Of a stretch of DNA of 64,000 nucleotides, positions 10,526 through 21,520 are shown in pieces. The first letter of the stretch is position 1. Each line of letters starts with the position of its first letter. The position numbers and the translations under genes were made by a program. The notes beneath the pieces are model-generated. The model made no database searches. It was not told the origin of the DNA and worked only from the letters and a program-made list of their open reading frames with translations. Source of the DNA: Diphasiastrum complanatum (taxonomy: Eukaryota > Streptophyta > Lycopodiopsida > Lycopodiales > Lycopodiaceae); contig CM055105.1 of assembly GCA_029204225.1 (NCBI GenBank), forward strand, positions 48,433,688 to 48,497,687, written 5' to 3'.

Positions 10526-11262
10526 ATGTCATCGACGATGTCATCATCATCAAATAACGATTCATCTCATGATCGCAACAGCAGGTATATATTATTATTG
10601 ATATTGACATCAATTGCACTTTATTTGTTATTTGAATATGAGTGTTTAATTTTTCTTGCAAATTTATTCTTACAATGACATTTGATTGGAATTAGAATTC
10701 TAGGGAAATTAGCGTACCTCTACGTGATTTAGAGAAAGAAAAAAGGATTGAGCTCTATCACAGAAAAAAGGAGCGAGCAAGACTAAAGTACAATGAATAA
10801 CTATTGACTGGTTCATCTTCAAGCTCTTTCATCAGTCGACGTAGACCGCCTATTGATCCATCACATGTATGTATACTGATTTATGTCATAATTTTTTTAT
10901 TTGTAATAGTGATGTACTCCAATTTGCTCTTTGGATATATTATATTGCTCTTTGGAAAGCCAAGATACCACTCCATCACAAATGAAGGTTGAAAATGCAC
11001 TAAATGTACAAAGACTATTTTGTCAATTTTTGTCACATGTTACAATTTGTCACATGTTAGAATTTGTCAATTTTCACTTGAATGACACTGATTTGTGCAA
11101 TTTGCAATTGGAATATTGGACCAGTGTCAACCAGAATATGATGAGAGGATACCATGTACATGCACACAATGCAAAGGCCTTAGGATTCGGACAAGGAGTA
11201 TTGTCAACGATCATATTTGGGCCAATGGAGTGCACACATAAAATCCAAGAGTACGAGAGGTA
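10526..11262 (+). pseudogene. CACTA TNP2-like transposase N-terminal region, exons and relics
   Basis: A multi-exon relic on the plus strand. Exon a (10526-10584) encodes MSSTMSSSSNNDSSHDRNSR and ends at a GTATAT donor. Exon b (10704-10866) continues in phase with a highly charged helix (LRDLEKEKRIELYHRKK), contains one in-frame TAA at 10798, and ends SRRRPPIDPSH before a GTATGT donor. Exon c (about 10960-11262) contains YDERIPCTCTQCKGLR followed by IVNDHIWANG. This matches the transposase-associated Cys domain (Transpos_assoc, C.C..C.N......V..HL...G) at the start of plant TNP2 proteins. A frame change lies inside exon c. Exon c ends at a GTAAAC donor (11263). The next acceptor with open frame is at 12243/12244, leading into a SET-domain exon. 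The splicing is my reading, not proven. Confidence 0.5.
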
Positions 11263-11366
11263 AACTCTTTAAAGTGTTTTTCGGAAATGCTTTAATCCTT
11301 GACCCTTATGACACTTCAAGTATAGTTTGGCCAATAAATATGATAGGATGAGTGCCACGTTACTTT

Positions 11367-11543
11367 GAAGTTAATCTCTCACTTGCTTCTAAAAGAAAAA
11401 ATCCAAATAGAATATTTAGATGAAGTTAATCTCTCACTTTCTTCTAAAAGGAAAAATCCAAATAGAATGATTAGATGAAGTTAATCTCTCACTTGCTTCT
11501 AAAAAAAAAATCCAAATAGAATGATTAGATGTAGTTAATCTTG
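11367..11543. repeat. Tandem repeat, about 55-bp unit, 3.3 copies
   Basis: Units beginning GAAGTTAATCTCTCACTTGC at 11367, 11422 and 11477, and a partial unit at 11531 (GTAGTTAATCTTGAC), give periods of 55, 55 and 54. Copies differ at a few positions and in the length of an A run. If the CACTA-SET gene model is right, the array lies inside an intron. Confidence 0.85.
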
Positions 11544-11580
11544 ACTTCCATATTCAATCACCCATAATAGACTCATTCAC

Positions 11581-11583
<3 letters not shown>

Positions 11584-11656
<73 letters not shown>
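11584..11656. repeat. (GA)n microsatellite
   Basis: An uninterrupted GA run of about 36 units. Long translated frames through it on the opposite strand (Ser-Leu repeats) are artefacts. Confidence 0.98.
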
Positions 11657-11658
<2 letters not shown>

Positions 11659-11889
11659 ATGAAAGAGTTAAAGGTAACCAACACTCCCAATTCTAGAAAG
11701 GTGTGGAGCGCTTGTTTTCTTCCATTAAAGACGTGGTTCAAATGTTTTTTGTTGGAAGATGAGTTCCACAGAAAAGCCCAAACGCCGCAGGGAGGGAACA
11801 TGTGGTGACATTCTGGAGTAGAATATAATCGTGTGGTCCAGGGGTTCTGATTAGCACTCTATAATGTTCTCTTTGTTTTTCTCTTCATG

Positions 11890-12076
11890 TGTGTTTAGGG
11901 TCGGTGTGGGTGGGTGGGTGGGTGGGTGTGTGTGTTTGTGTGGGTGGGTGTGTGGGTGTGTGTGTGTGTGTGCGTGCGTGTGTTTGGGTGTGGGTGTGTG
12001 TGGGTGTGTGGGTGTGAGTGTGCGTGTGTTTAGGTGTGTGTGTGTGTGCGTGCGTGCGTGTGTTTGTGTGTGTGTT
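11890..12076. repeat. GT/GGTG-rich simple sequence
   Basis: About 190 bases made almost entirely of TGTG, TGGG and TGCG words on the plus strand. It is an imperfect GT microsatellite with interspersed GGGTG blocks, between two GA arrays. The marked G-richness on one strand could favour non-B DNA; that is inference. The cysteine/valine/glycine frame through it is not a gene. Confidence 0.95.
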
Positions 12077-12125
12077 TCATGCTACTGGTTTACGGTTTGT
12101 GTTACATATTAATTTATGTTTTATG

Positions 12126-12128
<3 letters not shown>

Positions 12129-12218
<90 letters not shown>
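12129..12218. repeat. (GA)n microsatellite
   Basis: A 90-bp pure GA run, 45 units, ending about 25 bases before the proposed splice acceptor at 12243. Arg-Glu and Ser-Leu frames across it are artefacts. Confidence 0.98.
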
Positions 12219-12221
<3 letters not shown>

Positions 12222-12243
12222 CTAACATTTTCAACTTTTACAG

Positions 12244-12933
12244 AAGAAGGACCATAAGTTGGTTTCAAGAAAAAGAGTTGCAAGAGAGATCGAGAATATT
12301 ATTGATAGGATAAATCACATGAATATTGATTTTGGATTATCATTGGCCCTAGATGATGCTCTTGTTGATGATGGCCCCTTGCATGATATAATTAGTTCAT
12401 CAATGCCTTGTGATTCAATCCATGTCTCCAAATCTCTAGAACGTTCTTACCACCCAACCACACCTATCCTAGATGTTGCACATGAGTCCTCCACGATACT
12501 CCACATGGATTCCACAAACTTGACCACCCCTTTAAAAAAGAGAACACGTCTTGGACGTATTATGACTAGTTTGAAAGATAATTGCAAATTACTACGCACT
12601 GTTGATGTGTCAAAAGACATTCTAGGTTCTTTGTCTAACCTGCCTCTTCCACCTAGCTTGCAACCATTAGTAAAAACTTTCATTAGAAGTAGATATTCGT
12701 GTTGGCCACTCCAATCACCATTACCATTAAATGGAACACCATTTACGTATTGGGGTCGAATGTACATGATCATGCCTAGTGAACACTTTCCTGAGGCTGG
12801 TTTGGGCCTTTTTGCATTGAGTAGTATTGAGGTCCCATTAAATAGTGTTGTGACATTGATGCCATATGCAGGACCTCAATACAATTGGGGTGATCCCGAA
12901 GGTCATCTATATTCATGCGTTAAACTGTTTTAA
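12244..12933 (+). pseudogene. SET-domain protein exon, N-terminal half of the domain, truncated
   Basis: The open frame follows a good acceptor (CTTTTACAG, ending 12243) and begins KKDHKLVSRKRVAREIENII. Some 160 residues of unrecognised N-terminal sequence lead into the start of a SET domain: MIMPSEHFPEAGLGLFA, then SVVTLMPYAGPQYNWGD. These are the S...GLGLFA...I..G..V..Y.G hallmarks of the first SET half. No ATG opens the frame, which supports an upstream exon. The C-terminal half (GN..., GEEL...Y) is missing because the frame ends at 12933, where LTR-like sequence begins. The fragment at 5287-5847 on the other strand supplies exactly the missing half in kind. The upstream exons carry a TNP2-type Cys domain, so a TNP2-SET gene is possible. 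Confidence 0.62.
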
Positions 12934-12944
12934 AGACCACCATC

Positions 12945-13450
12945 TTTTTGAGAGGGCACCTTCGGCTTCTTGCGAAAAATGCGAAGAGTGAGAAAAATCC
13001 TGAAGGTCGTCTAAAATAAACGAGGAATGTCCCAGCGACGCCTCGTCCGCATCAACGATGCTGAATTATTGACCGTAAACACTATGTACGGTTGTCATAG
13101 AAGCCATATACTTCCAAGTACAACAACTTTTCTAATTAGGTGACAAGCATTCAATGTAATTAATACACGGATGAAGTCTATAAATAGATCATCCAAGCAC
13201 AGATTACGGATTGCTCCGTCCATGATGAGACGCATTATTTAAGCCTCCCAATTATGCCATCAATTTTGGTTGTAATTGCTATTTTGTATTGTGCTTCAGT
13301 GTAATATAGCAGCAACTTGATTTTATATGTGTACAACATAGATGAATGCTTGTTGTGATTGAATGCACCTTCATTGATGTTTGATCGCGCTTGTTTACTC
13401 ACTCTGATCAGAACACGGACGTCTACGACCCCTCAGTTTGTGATCAAATG
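12945..13450. repeat. LTR-like sequence (copia type), undefined ends
   Basis: It begins with a block containing GGGCACCTTCGGCTTC and GCGAAAAATGCGAAGAG, words also found inside the copia LTRs at 36880-38040 and 58300-59222. A TATAAATAGATC box lies at about 13181. It interrupts the SET-domain exon at about 12934. No primer site or terminal dinucleotides were found, so the limits and the strand (likely +) are uncertain. Confidence 0.4.
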
Positions 13451-14241
13451 ATGGCTGTCTTTGACGCCTGAGAAACTCGCGTTATCATACTGCTCTTCAC
13501 TTCACGTTGAATCTGATTTCAGTAGTACCACCCACATACAAACCATCTCTAATCTCTTTGGTGGACTGTACTCTTGTTTCAGAGTATGAATTAATTTTTA
13601 AGATCCTGTTGGGCAATTAGAACACTTAAAGTTGTGATTACATTCAGCATAACCTGTCTATTAGACTGTTTTTGCATTTAGCAGCTGATTAGAACGGGAG
13701 AGCTGTTCCACAATATTCTTGCTCTCTTCTCTGTCACATAATGACTTATTTGAATATTGTAGTGATGTATCATTAGGATGTGGCCAAGATGGAAGACACA
13801 TTTTTTGACTTGGAACATCACTATTTTGGATTATCAACAACTATTCCAAGCATTTTGTTGAAACTAAAGGAATTGGATAGCCTATCCAATCAAAAGAAGA
13901 TATCGAGGAAGAAGACTATCAAATGTCTTGTTGCTTGGATCATGTCAATCCATGCAGAACTACTTAAGGCAATCATGCATTTCATAAAGCTCTTCTTCAA
14001 TGATCTTATAGAATTTATGAGATAAATTTGTAGATCAAGGGTTTTTTCTGTAGAAGACTGCAACCTTGTTGTGCATTAATAAGCTGAAAGCAAAACTTGA
14101 GGTAGTGATATTTGTTTAACAGAAGATAGATCCGATAGGGATAATACATGGAAAGATCATTCAACTATTGCCAAAAGAATCATGGAGCATGGCTCTTGAG
14201 AAAGAACTACATTGTCTTCATTTTTTAGGGCAAAAATGCTC
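13451..14241. other. Unassigned region
   Basis: It contains an 81-codon plus-strand frame (13780-14025) with no recognised motif, surrounded by stops. The end of the stretch (about 14180-14241), just before a polypurine tract, reads like the tail of a retrotransposon polyprotein (HFLGQKCSSRGS across the tract). The rest shows nothing I can support. Confidence 0.3.
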
Positions 14242-14530
14242 AAGTAGGGGGAGTGTCATGTGTTGCATGTAATTAGCCTATGAGCTTACTAAATGCAATG
14301 TTAAATATAGCCATGGAGCTAAATTAGACTAGAATTAGTCAATAAGACAACTAATAAAGTGGCTTGAATTTTTACACTATATTTGTAAATAGCGAGATTA
14401 TAATAATGGTTGTAAGGCCCATTTAGCTAAATAAGGTCCCAAACATATAGTAGAAGCACAAAGGACCACTACAAGTAGTTGAGGTCGTGTTAAATTTGGA
14501 GGCTATTCTTCTTTTGTCTAATTTGGACTT
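14242..14530 (+). repeat. Polypurine tract and start of an LTR-like sequence
   Basis: AAGTAGGGGGAG (14242-14253) is followed directly by TGTCATGTGTTGCATG. That is the usual arrangement of a polypurine tract abutting a 3' LTR beginning TG. The LTR would extend right for an unknown distance; a gypsy RT fragment begins at 14540, so it is at most about 285 bp here or is interrupted. No matching second LTR is seen. Confidence 0.4.
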
Positions 14531-14539
14531 TTAGTATTC

Positions 14540-14800
14540 TTGGACCTTCTAAGGAAGTTTTTAGAAATTTTTATAGATGACTTTTGTGTCTATTCATCAA
14601 CTAAAGACCATTTAGACGCATTAGAGAAAACATTGAGAAGATGTCAAGAGACATCTCTTAAATTGCATCCAGCCAAGTGTTACTTCGGGATGAGGGAAGT
14701 AATCCTGTTAGGACAAAAAATTTCGAAGGATGGTATACAAGCCGACATCGAAAAAATAAAAATGATTTTAGAGTTATTAGGTCAAACTAACAGTGCATAA
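14540..14800 (+). pseudogene. Ty3/gypsy reverse transcriptase fragment
   Basis: Eighty-six codons containing FLEIFIDDFCVYSSTKDH and LHPAKCYFGMREVILLGQKIS match the region around the RT active-site motif (here FIDD) and the following thumb of gypsy reverse transcriptases. Nothing before or after continues the polyprotein, so this is an isolated scrap. It differs from the copy A RT (FLDDLCVHG) and is from another gypsy family. Confidence 0.75.
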
Positions 14801-15003
14801 AAAAGGAATCCTTGTCCTTGCCATTGTTCAGAATAAGTTCAATGTGCAAACTAACTATATCCATGTGATCGCAGGATCCTTGTATATATACATTTTAGAA
14901 TACCTAAAAACATTTGAAAATAATATCTGTTTCAGAATCGTAATGACCTCCCCTGGCTTGCCTTGGGCGATCGATCGTATGATCAATGGTGAATGATCCA
15001 TCA

Positions 15004-15135
15004 TCAGCTTTTGGTGTAATCGGTTGCACCGCCCATGTGGTTGGATCGACCTTTACAGCCTGGAGTATCAATTGGTTTGCAATCGCACATATGAAACTTT
15101 TTTAAAATGCCTTTTACATATGCCTGCCTATGCCT
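15004..15135 (-). pseudogene. Ty1/copia reverse transcriptase C-terminal scrap
   Basis: On the minus strand, QAYVKGILKKFHMCDCKPIDTP matches the conserved end of copia RT (Q..Y...VL..F.M..C....TP). Only about 40 residues remain, and upstream sequence on that strand is unrelated. It lies a short distance from the GA array that precedes the UFD1 region. Confidence 0.6.
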
Positions 15136-15226
15136 GCCTGCTGGCGAGCATCTAAGGGTGCGCAAGAAATCTATCGTGTCATTAAGCACCATTCGATTTC
15201 CGGGGCATCCAAAAAGCAAAAGCAAA

Positions 15227-15228
<2 letters not shown>

Positions 15229-15264
<36 letters not shown>
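15229..15264. repeat. (GA)n microsatellite followed by G run
   Basis: About 18 GA units ending in GGGGGGG and a purine-rich tail to 15300. GA-rich stretches upstream of plant genes are common; it is about 1 kb upstream of the UFD1 start codon. Confidence 0.95.
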
Positions 15265-15270
<6 letters not shown>

Positions 15271-15329
15271 AAGAAAGAGGGAGAGAGGGAGCGTGTGAGG
15301 AGAAGCAACGACAAGGATCGAGCATCTCG

Positions 15330-15720
15330 GTGAAAGGGATAGGATGGAGGCAGAGATTTAGTGGTGAGCATCGCAAGCAAGAAGGAATAAAGCAGCGGTA
15401 GCATTAGTATTGGTGTTTGCTACGCTTTTAGGCGGATCAATCTGGTGGCATCTTGCTTTTCCTTTCCATCTCAGCGCTGTGGTTGTTGGCGCAGGCTGGA
15501 TTGATAGCGCACCTGCTTTTGCACGGATTCACAATCAATCTGTCATCGCACTTCTCAATTGTCCCCAAAGTCTATCAGCGACAGGCAGCAAGCCAGGATT
15601 CCTTGTCACAGCGTGGCCTGGAATTTGAAAAGGCTCTGAAAGGAAGGCCTCGATTGAAGAGCGCCTGCTTGAGTCTGCTACATACTCATCAACATGGTAC
15701 GCTTACTTAAGCTCTTGAAA
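15330..15720 (+). other. Unassigned open, less AT-rich region upstream of UFD1
   Basis: Two overlapping plus-strand frames are open here. One (about 15346-15628) encodes a hydrophobic stretch with VLVFATLLGGSIWWHLAF, resembling a membrane segment. The other (15453-15710) ends just after a possible donor (ATG|GTACGC at about 15694). I do not recognise either protein. Composition changes from the TE scraps on the left, so this may be a transcribed leader exon of UFD1 or the first exon of an unrelated broken gene. No splice partner could be fixed. Confidence 0.25.
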
Positions 15721-16289
15721 AGTTTGTTTTTTTATCTCCTTGAAACCCTATTCAAATTTCTGCCCTTGTATAAATGGAGCAGATAGAACAGCTATTTTGT
15801 CCCATATTAATTTTGATTTGGACATAGTAGGCATGCTTGTAGCAAGGATCTGGGCAAATATTGTTTACGGTGACGGCAAGGTTAGGGTTTGGTCATATTT
15901 TCTAGGAGAATTGGACGTGTTTGAATCCCGACCGAGCCTCATAGCCACACGCCCATCAGTATCAGAAACGCCCAAAAAGCTCTTGCCAGCGGGTACTCAC
16001 ACGTCTTGGAAAAACTCCTTGTGCAATTTCTTCATATGCTTAGGTTCTAGACTAGGCCTTCTTTTTCCCAACCACAGTTCACAGGATCTTTAGCCCCACA
16101 GAACTTTTGAACACTTGAGAATTCAAGCAAATCTGTGCAGAGATAGTCGTTTTGCCCAGGTGAAGCCTTTGATTTCGTTGAACTGGTGAAGGTGTGGAGA
16201 GAGTTGGATGCGTTCTTTCTGAAGTGGATGAATCAGCTTCTCTAGAACAACCTTTTGATTGCTCAAAGTCTAGGTTTTGAAAAGAAAAA

Positions 16290-18702
16290 ATGGCAACCTT
16301 TGTGAACTGGGAGGATTTACCTGATTCAAGAAGATTCAGGCAGGTATGAGCTGAACAGATTGGTTATGTCAGCAGAGCAATGCTCAAACGCTTCTCATTT
16401 TGACACGACCTTATTATGGAGTTGTCTTGTGGAGTAAAGTAGGAATTTTGGCAGAAAAGGTTTGCTTTTACAAACAACAGTGATGCTTGTGTTAAGAATT
16501 GGAAATGCTATTTTTGGAATTGCAGTTTTACGGAGGTTATGGCATGGGATATCCCTCAGGACCCTTCGAGCAAAATTACCGCTGCTATCCTGCCTCATTC
16601 ATTGACAAGGTTTAGTGCACAACTCAAAGTTTATTTTGGGAGTATAAAGTGATGCTTATTATGCGAACTTTTTGATTATGTAGCGACATACATATTTTTT
16701 CCCAAGTTTCTTGCAGGGAACCACCTATTACTTGGTTGGTCGTTTGTTCAAATCTCTTTTGTGCACAACACCCACCTCCCTCCCTACCCTCTTTCCATCT
16801 TCCCCCAATACTGATACAATGCTTTATTTGCTCTATTTTGCAGTCGCATTTGGAGAATGGCGATAAAGGTGGGGCAGTTTTTGGCATTGATTTGTACTAC
16901 AGACCTTTTTTCACTTTTGTCGCACGTATTTGGCTGAATGATCATGAGACTAATTATCTGCTCTTTTGGCATGTCTGGGGATTGTCGCGACTTTCTTGCC
17001 AGTTATCATGCCTCCATCAGCTCTTGACAGATTAGGTGAGTTCACAGGTTTTGAGTGCTGACATTTAAAAGATAAATCTATCACTTCCAATGTTTCTGTA
17101 TTTCAGGAACTTGTGTGGACCCATTGATTAGTGGATTGCTATGCATTGCAGCATCCTTGCGAATAGACTACCCAATGCTTTTTGAAGTGAATAATCCAGC
17201 AACTTCTCGAACCTCTCATTGTGGTGTGCTGGAGTTTGTAGCTGAAGAAGGCATGATTTATATGCCGTATTGGGTAATAATTTTGCTCACAGTGGCTTCA
17301 GTAAGATTCTGATTGGTTAAAGGTGTATAGCTCATGGAAACACCTGCTGAGAATTTCCCTCTTTATATTTAGGATTATTCTTAAGTGGATTAATATTCAT
17401 AACTTGTAACTTTTGTCTTGCATAAATGCGTTAATGATCAGCTTATTGATGAACCATTTTTAAACAGATGATGCAGAATCTGCTGCTTCAGGAAGGGGAC
17501 ATTGTTAAAGTTAAAAGTGCTACTTTACCCAAGGGTAGCTATGTTAAACTTCAACCTCACACGCAGGACTTTCTTGACATTTCAAACCCCAAGGCAGTGT
17601 AGGTGTTATTTCATCTTGTATGACAATGATTGTGTTTTGTGTTATGGTATCATTTCCTTTGCAATAGACTTCATGACATTATGGGAAGTTTACTCGAACT
17701 CGGTATCATGAGACAAAATTCTAGAACGCAGTATTTCTCTTGTCTTCTCTGTGATCTCTACCTCTTTTTTATTCATACAGTCTAATTATTGATGGGCATT
17801 GGTTGCGGTGTGTACATTTCTTCAGGTTACATTTACTTTGCAAATATGCTAAGAATTGTATTCTCGTTTGTGCAGCTTAGAGACTACTCTTCGAAATTTT
17901 TCCTGCCTAACAGTTGGCGACAACATAATGGTGGCCTATAACAATAAAAAGTATTACATAGATATCATTGAAACCAAGCCAGCATCAGCAATCTCAATTA
18001 TTGAGACTGACTGTGAGGTGGATTTTGCACCCCCTCTCGACTATAAAGAACCTGAAAAAGTGGTGTCCACTCCTGCAGCGACAAATAGACCCTCTTCAGA
18101 AGGTACAAAGATGTTAAGAGTTATGCAATCATACTGAAGTCATTTCAAAGTGATTGGGATCAGTATCCTTAAGCACCTTACGTTGATTGCTTTGTTGTGC
18201 TAGCAGTTTCTCAGGACAGTCAGGAGAACCAGGAGCCAAAGTTCAATGCTTTTTCAGGTACTGGCAGACGTTTAGACGGGAAGAATGTGAAGGAGCCTGT
18301 GCCATCTACTTCTGGTTCTAGAAGTTTGCCCACCGCTTCAAGTGCTAGTAAGGTTGCCACATCTTCCTCAAATGCTTCCCCTGCCTCTTCCAAGAAACCA
18401 ACTGGAAAACTGGTGTTTGGTACAAGCAATAGTAACGGAGCTGCCAAGACAAATAGTCAGGTCAGTTGTGGTATTGTTGCCAAAAAACCTGCTAAATGTA
18501 TGATTCCTTTGCTGGTCAAGTACTGCTTTATTTCTCAAAGAGCAACTGTCTTTGTTTACATGTTGCAGTGTTTTGACTTCATTACGTTCTCTTGCAGCCT
18601 GTGCCACACAAGAAGGAAGAGTTGAAACCTGACATTCCTAAAGAAGAAGAGGCATCAAAGTTTCAAGCTTTTACTGGCAAGAAGTATTCTTTGAGGGGTT
18701 AG
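16290..18702 (+). CDS. UFD1: UFD1, ubiquitin fusion degradation protein 1 homologue (nine coding exons)
   Basis: UFD1 pairs with NPL4 as the ubiquitin-binding adaptor of the CDC48/p97 AAA ATPase and helps extract ubiquitylated proteins, including ER-associated degradation substrates, for the proteasome. Coding exons by eye: 16290-16343, 16526-16609, 16844-16868, 17003-17035, 17152-17273, 17468-17598, 17876-18102, 18207-18460, 18598-18702. All junctions are GT-AG and in phase, giving 344 residues, about the family length. The N-terminal double-psi barrel region is clear ([72 protein letters not shown]). Two CDC48-binding SHP motifs follow: [13 protein letters not shown] (residues 238-250) and [13 protein letters not shown] at the C-terminus. 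Start chosen at the only in-phase ATG with a good donor after [18 protein letters not shown]; this N-terminus is less conserved and the start is the weakest point. No stops or frameshifts, so it is probably functional. Confidence 0.95.
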
Positions 18703-20871
18703 GCAACAGGGTACTAGACAACATGTTACTATGCCTCAGGCTAAATTTAGGGCATTCTAGACGTTAGAGTTTCTAATGCATCACATCTCTTTGTCATTTA
18801 GAAAATTGTAAAGTCTGTTGAGAACTTCCCATTCAATTTCTTTTGCATATTGTGCTTTGACATTACTAATTCCAGTCTTGTCCATATTGCTTATAGATAT
18901 CCGAGCATTTTAGCATCCAAACATTGTTGCTTATTTTACACCTCAATCAGCTTATTATGCTAATGATCTGAGAAATTGCTCGATACTCATGCCGAGTGTA
19001 CATGGTTAAGTTATCTGGATGAATTTCAATATTGGAAAGTACAATCTGACGTTTTGGATAGACAGTAATGACGGATGGTAAAACAGCAAAAATAGTACAT
19101 TAATTTTTGTTTTTTCGCTTGAGTCTTGGAAGTTATCCCTTGTGTGAATGTAATGGTTTGCATATCTTCATCTACTATTCCTTTATTGCCTCCTCAAGCT
19201 GGTTCATACTAATTTCATATGAAGTTCTTGTTTGTCCTTGGGCTGTTGTAAGCATTGTGGTTTCTTTTTCAAGTGAGTTGATGAATTTTTCAAATGAGGT
19301 TATTCTAGCTCAATTAAAATTCTTATAAGCTTTACTTGTTGCTCTCTTTCTTCTCTTTGTTTCTCTGATTCTAAAAATCCATCGTACAGTCCCCTTTTAT
19401 GACTTTGTTCATTATAGGATTTTAGGGCGGTTGTGTTGGCTTCACAGATTACGCCTTTTTGCCCACTTCTAAACCTCACTTACTACTAACTCTTGAATAG
19501 CCGCCAATAGATCCCATTAATCAAGTAACATAATCGTTTTAAAGAATTGTGTGCAAGCTCGATAAGTTAGTTGTAGCTACTTCGTTATAAGCACCTAGCT
19601 TTTGAGTCCTCATTCATACGTACGTTATTTATGGAATCGCTGATCATATTTATTACTACACTATGTAACTAAGCTATCAAAGGATGCTTTTTCATTTAAA
19701 TATTATAGCCGTCCCTTCATTTTGTGAATGCTTTGATAATAGTAGGGTAGGCTAGCACAAATTTACTTCATTCTAATGATGGATTCAATTTTCTTGCATG
19801 CCATGACAAGGATCTTTCCACCTTTGGGGGCCCTTCCCTAGTGTCTGAGCCCTTGAGAAGACGCCTGAAATGACATAGTAAGAACACTAAATTTTTCTTT
19901 TCAAGTGTGTGAATGTTAAAAGAGTTGATACCATAGATAATATTGAAAACGTTCTTGACAAAGCATATACTAGGAAAAAACTCTCATTTCTCAAAATATG
20001 TATGTTACTATGGCAAATGATTTTGAGCTAGATTTTCCTACATGCATTTGAGAACATTTTTGAGAATGAGTTATGTAAATAGTATAATTAATTCTCATAG
20101 TAAACGTGTGTGACTTAGAAAATTATGAGTATTGAAAATGATTTGAACCAAAATTAAAGTTGACAAAAACCAGGTCAAAAGAATGTAGAATATGAAACAA
20201 ATATGTTTTACCATGCATTTGACATCTCTCGAACTTGCAAAATTCAAAGGATATGTAACTAGTTTATAAATTAAGCGAACAAGATACTATTAAAGTTCTA
20301 TTATATGTGGGAGTCAAGAATCTATTCATGTAAGTACTAGTTGTACTGCATATTTGGTCCAATCCAGAGAGAGTATTCTATTATGGATCAATTGTGTCAC
20401 TCCTCACTGAAGTGCATACAAATTGATGATTCAGTAGCAATCAGATCTTATAGGTGCTTAATAAAGAGATTTATTGCTAAATCTTCAACACATTTTCACA
20501 TTTTCTCCTTTTGTATTGGCTCTTGGCCCTTTTATTTTAATCTTTTGAAGATTTATTTCTTTGATATGTTGATATATTTTCTCTAAAAATCCAATGTTTG
20601 TATCTTCGATGATTTTGTCTAGTTGAGAATCTCAGTTATGTCATTCGTGAGTCAACCTTAATCTAACACCAATCTAATGCTTAGTTGGAGAAAATTCATT
20701 AAAGAGTTTAAATTTTTTAATGTTTATCGATTGCAAGATGATTTAAAGACGAGATCTTATGTAGAAAAGTACATGAAAAGAGAAAAAAATTGTTAAGAAA
20801 AAACTTGTCATTCAAAGATGATGACAGAGGATGTGTAAGATGGCAAGTCAAAAACATACACATTATATATT
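18703..20871. other. UFD1 3' flank and intergenic DNA
   Basis: About 2.2 kb downstream of the UFD1 stop. The first few hundred bases should hold the 3' UTR, but I see no decisive AATAAA signal. The remainder is AT-rich with short meaningless frames and no transposon protein motif. It is one of the longest stretches in the window free of recognisable transposon coding sequence. Confidence 0.4.
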
Positions 20872-20883
20872 TGTGTGTGTGTG

Positions 20884-20930
<47 letters not shown>
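20872..20930. repeat. (GT)n microsatellite
   Basis: About 29 GT units with one GCAT interruption. Cys-Val and Thr-His frames through it are artefacts. Confidence 0.97.
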
Positions 20931-20932
<2 letters not shown>

Positions 20933-21520
20933 CATAGTTGTGAGTCGAGATTGGAGAATTGGACCTAAAACTATTGGAAACCCATGTATTCTTAATCCTC
21001 TACATTTTCTCTTTCTGTTGATACCCATATTGTGTCCGGGAATTGGCCTTGGTGTGCCTGTGCGTTTGCGATGCTTCGTTGAGAGCTTTCGTGCTCAACG
21101 GTGTGCGCCTATTTTGTGTGGAAGTGTGTTACACTATGCATTCAACTGCAGGACTTATATACGTAGCTATTGATCATAGACATTGCAACAATCAATCAAT
21201 CAAACAAATGTAACGCAACAATCAGAATGGAAAAACTGAATGTATTTTGTAATCTGATTTGGTTTTAGAGTGAGTCGGCGGTGTCTCGCTCGTTGGTGAC
21301 CTCTGACGCTTTCTTACAAATCTGTGTCTCTGCTTTTTTGCGGATCTCTCTTTACATTCTCTATTACATCTCCGTATATTTTGAATTCTAACATATACTT
21401 ATGTCTCACCAGGTGAGATTACAAGATAGATTAACTATTTGTTACAAGAAAGGTTTACGATAAATCATGGTTAACTATGTCTCTCTCTCGCAACGTCACT
21501 TTACGACTGAGCGTGACAGT
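20931..21520. other. Unassigned, possibly 3' end/LTR of the adjoining minus-strand copia
   Basis: About 590 bases between the GT array and the copia pol. It includes GAGTGAGTCGGCGGTGTCTCGC and further GC-richer words unlike the AT-rich DNA to its left. Position suggests LTR sequence of the minus-strand copia, but no TG...CA ends or polypurine tract could be fixed. Confidence 0.25.

Noticed and set aside
11864-12112. Cys/Val/Gly-rich frame resembling a keratin-like or metallothionein-like protein
   Set aside because: It is the translation of a GT/GGTG simple-sequence tract.
13780-14025. An 81-codon host gene
   Set aside because: No recognised motif, no exon context, and it lies between LTR-like sequence and a polypurine tract.
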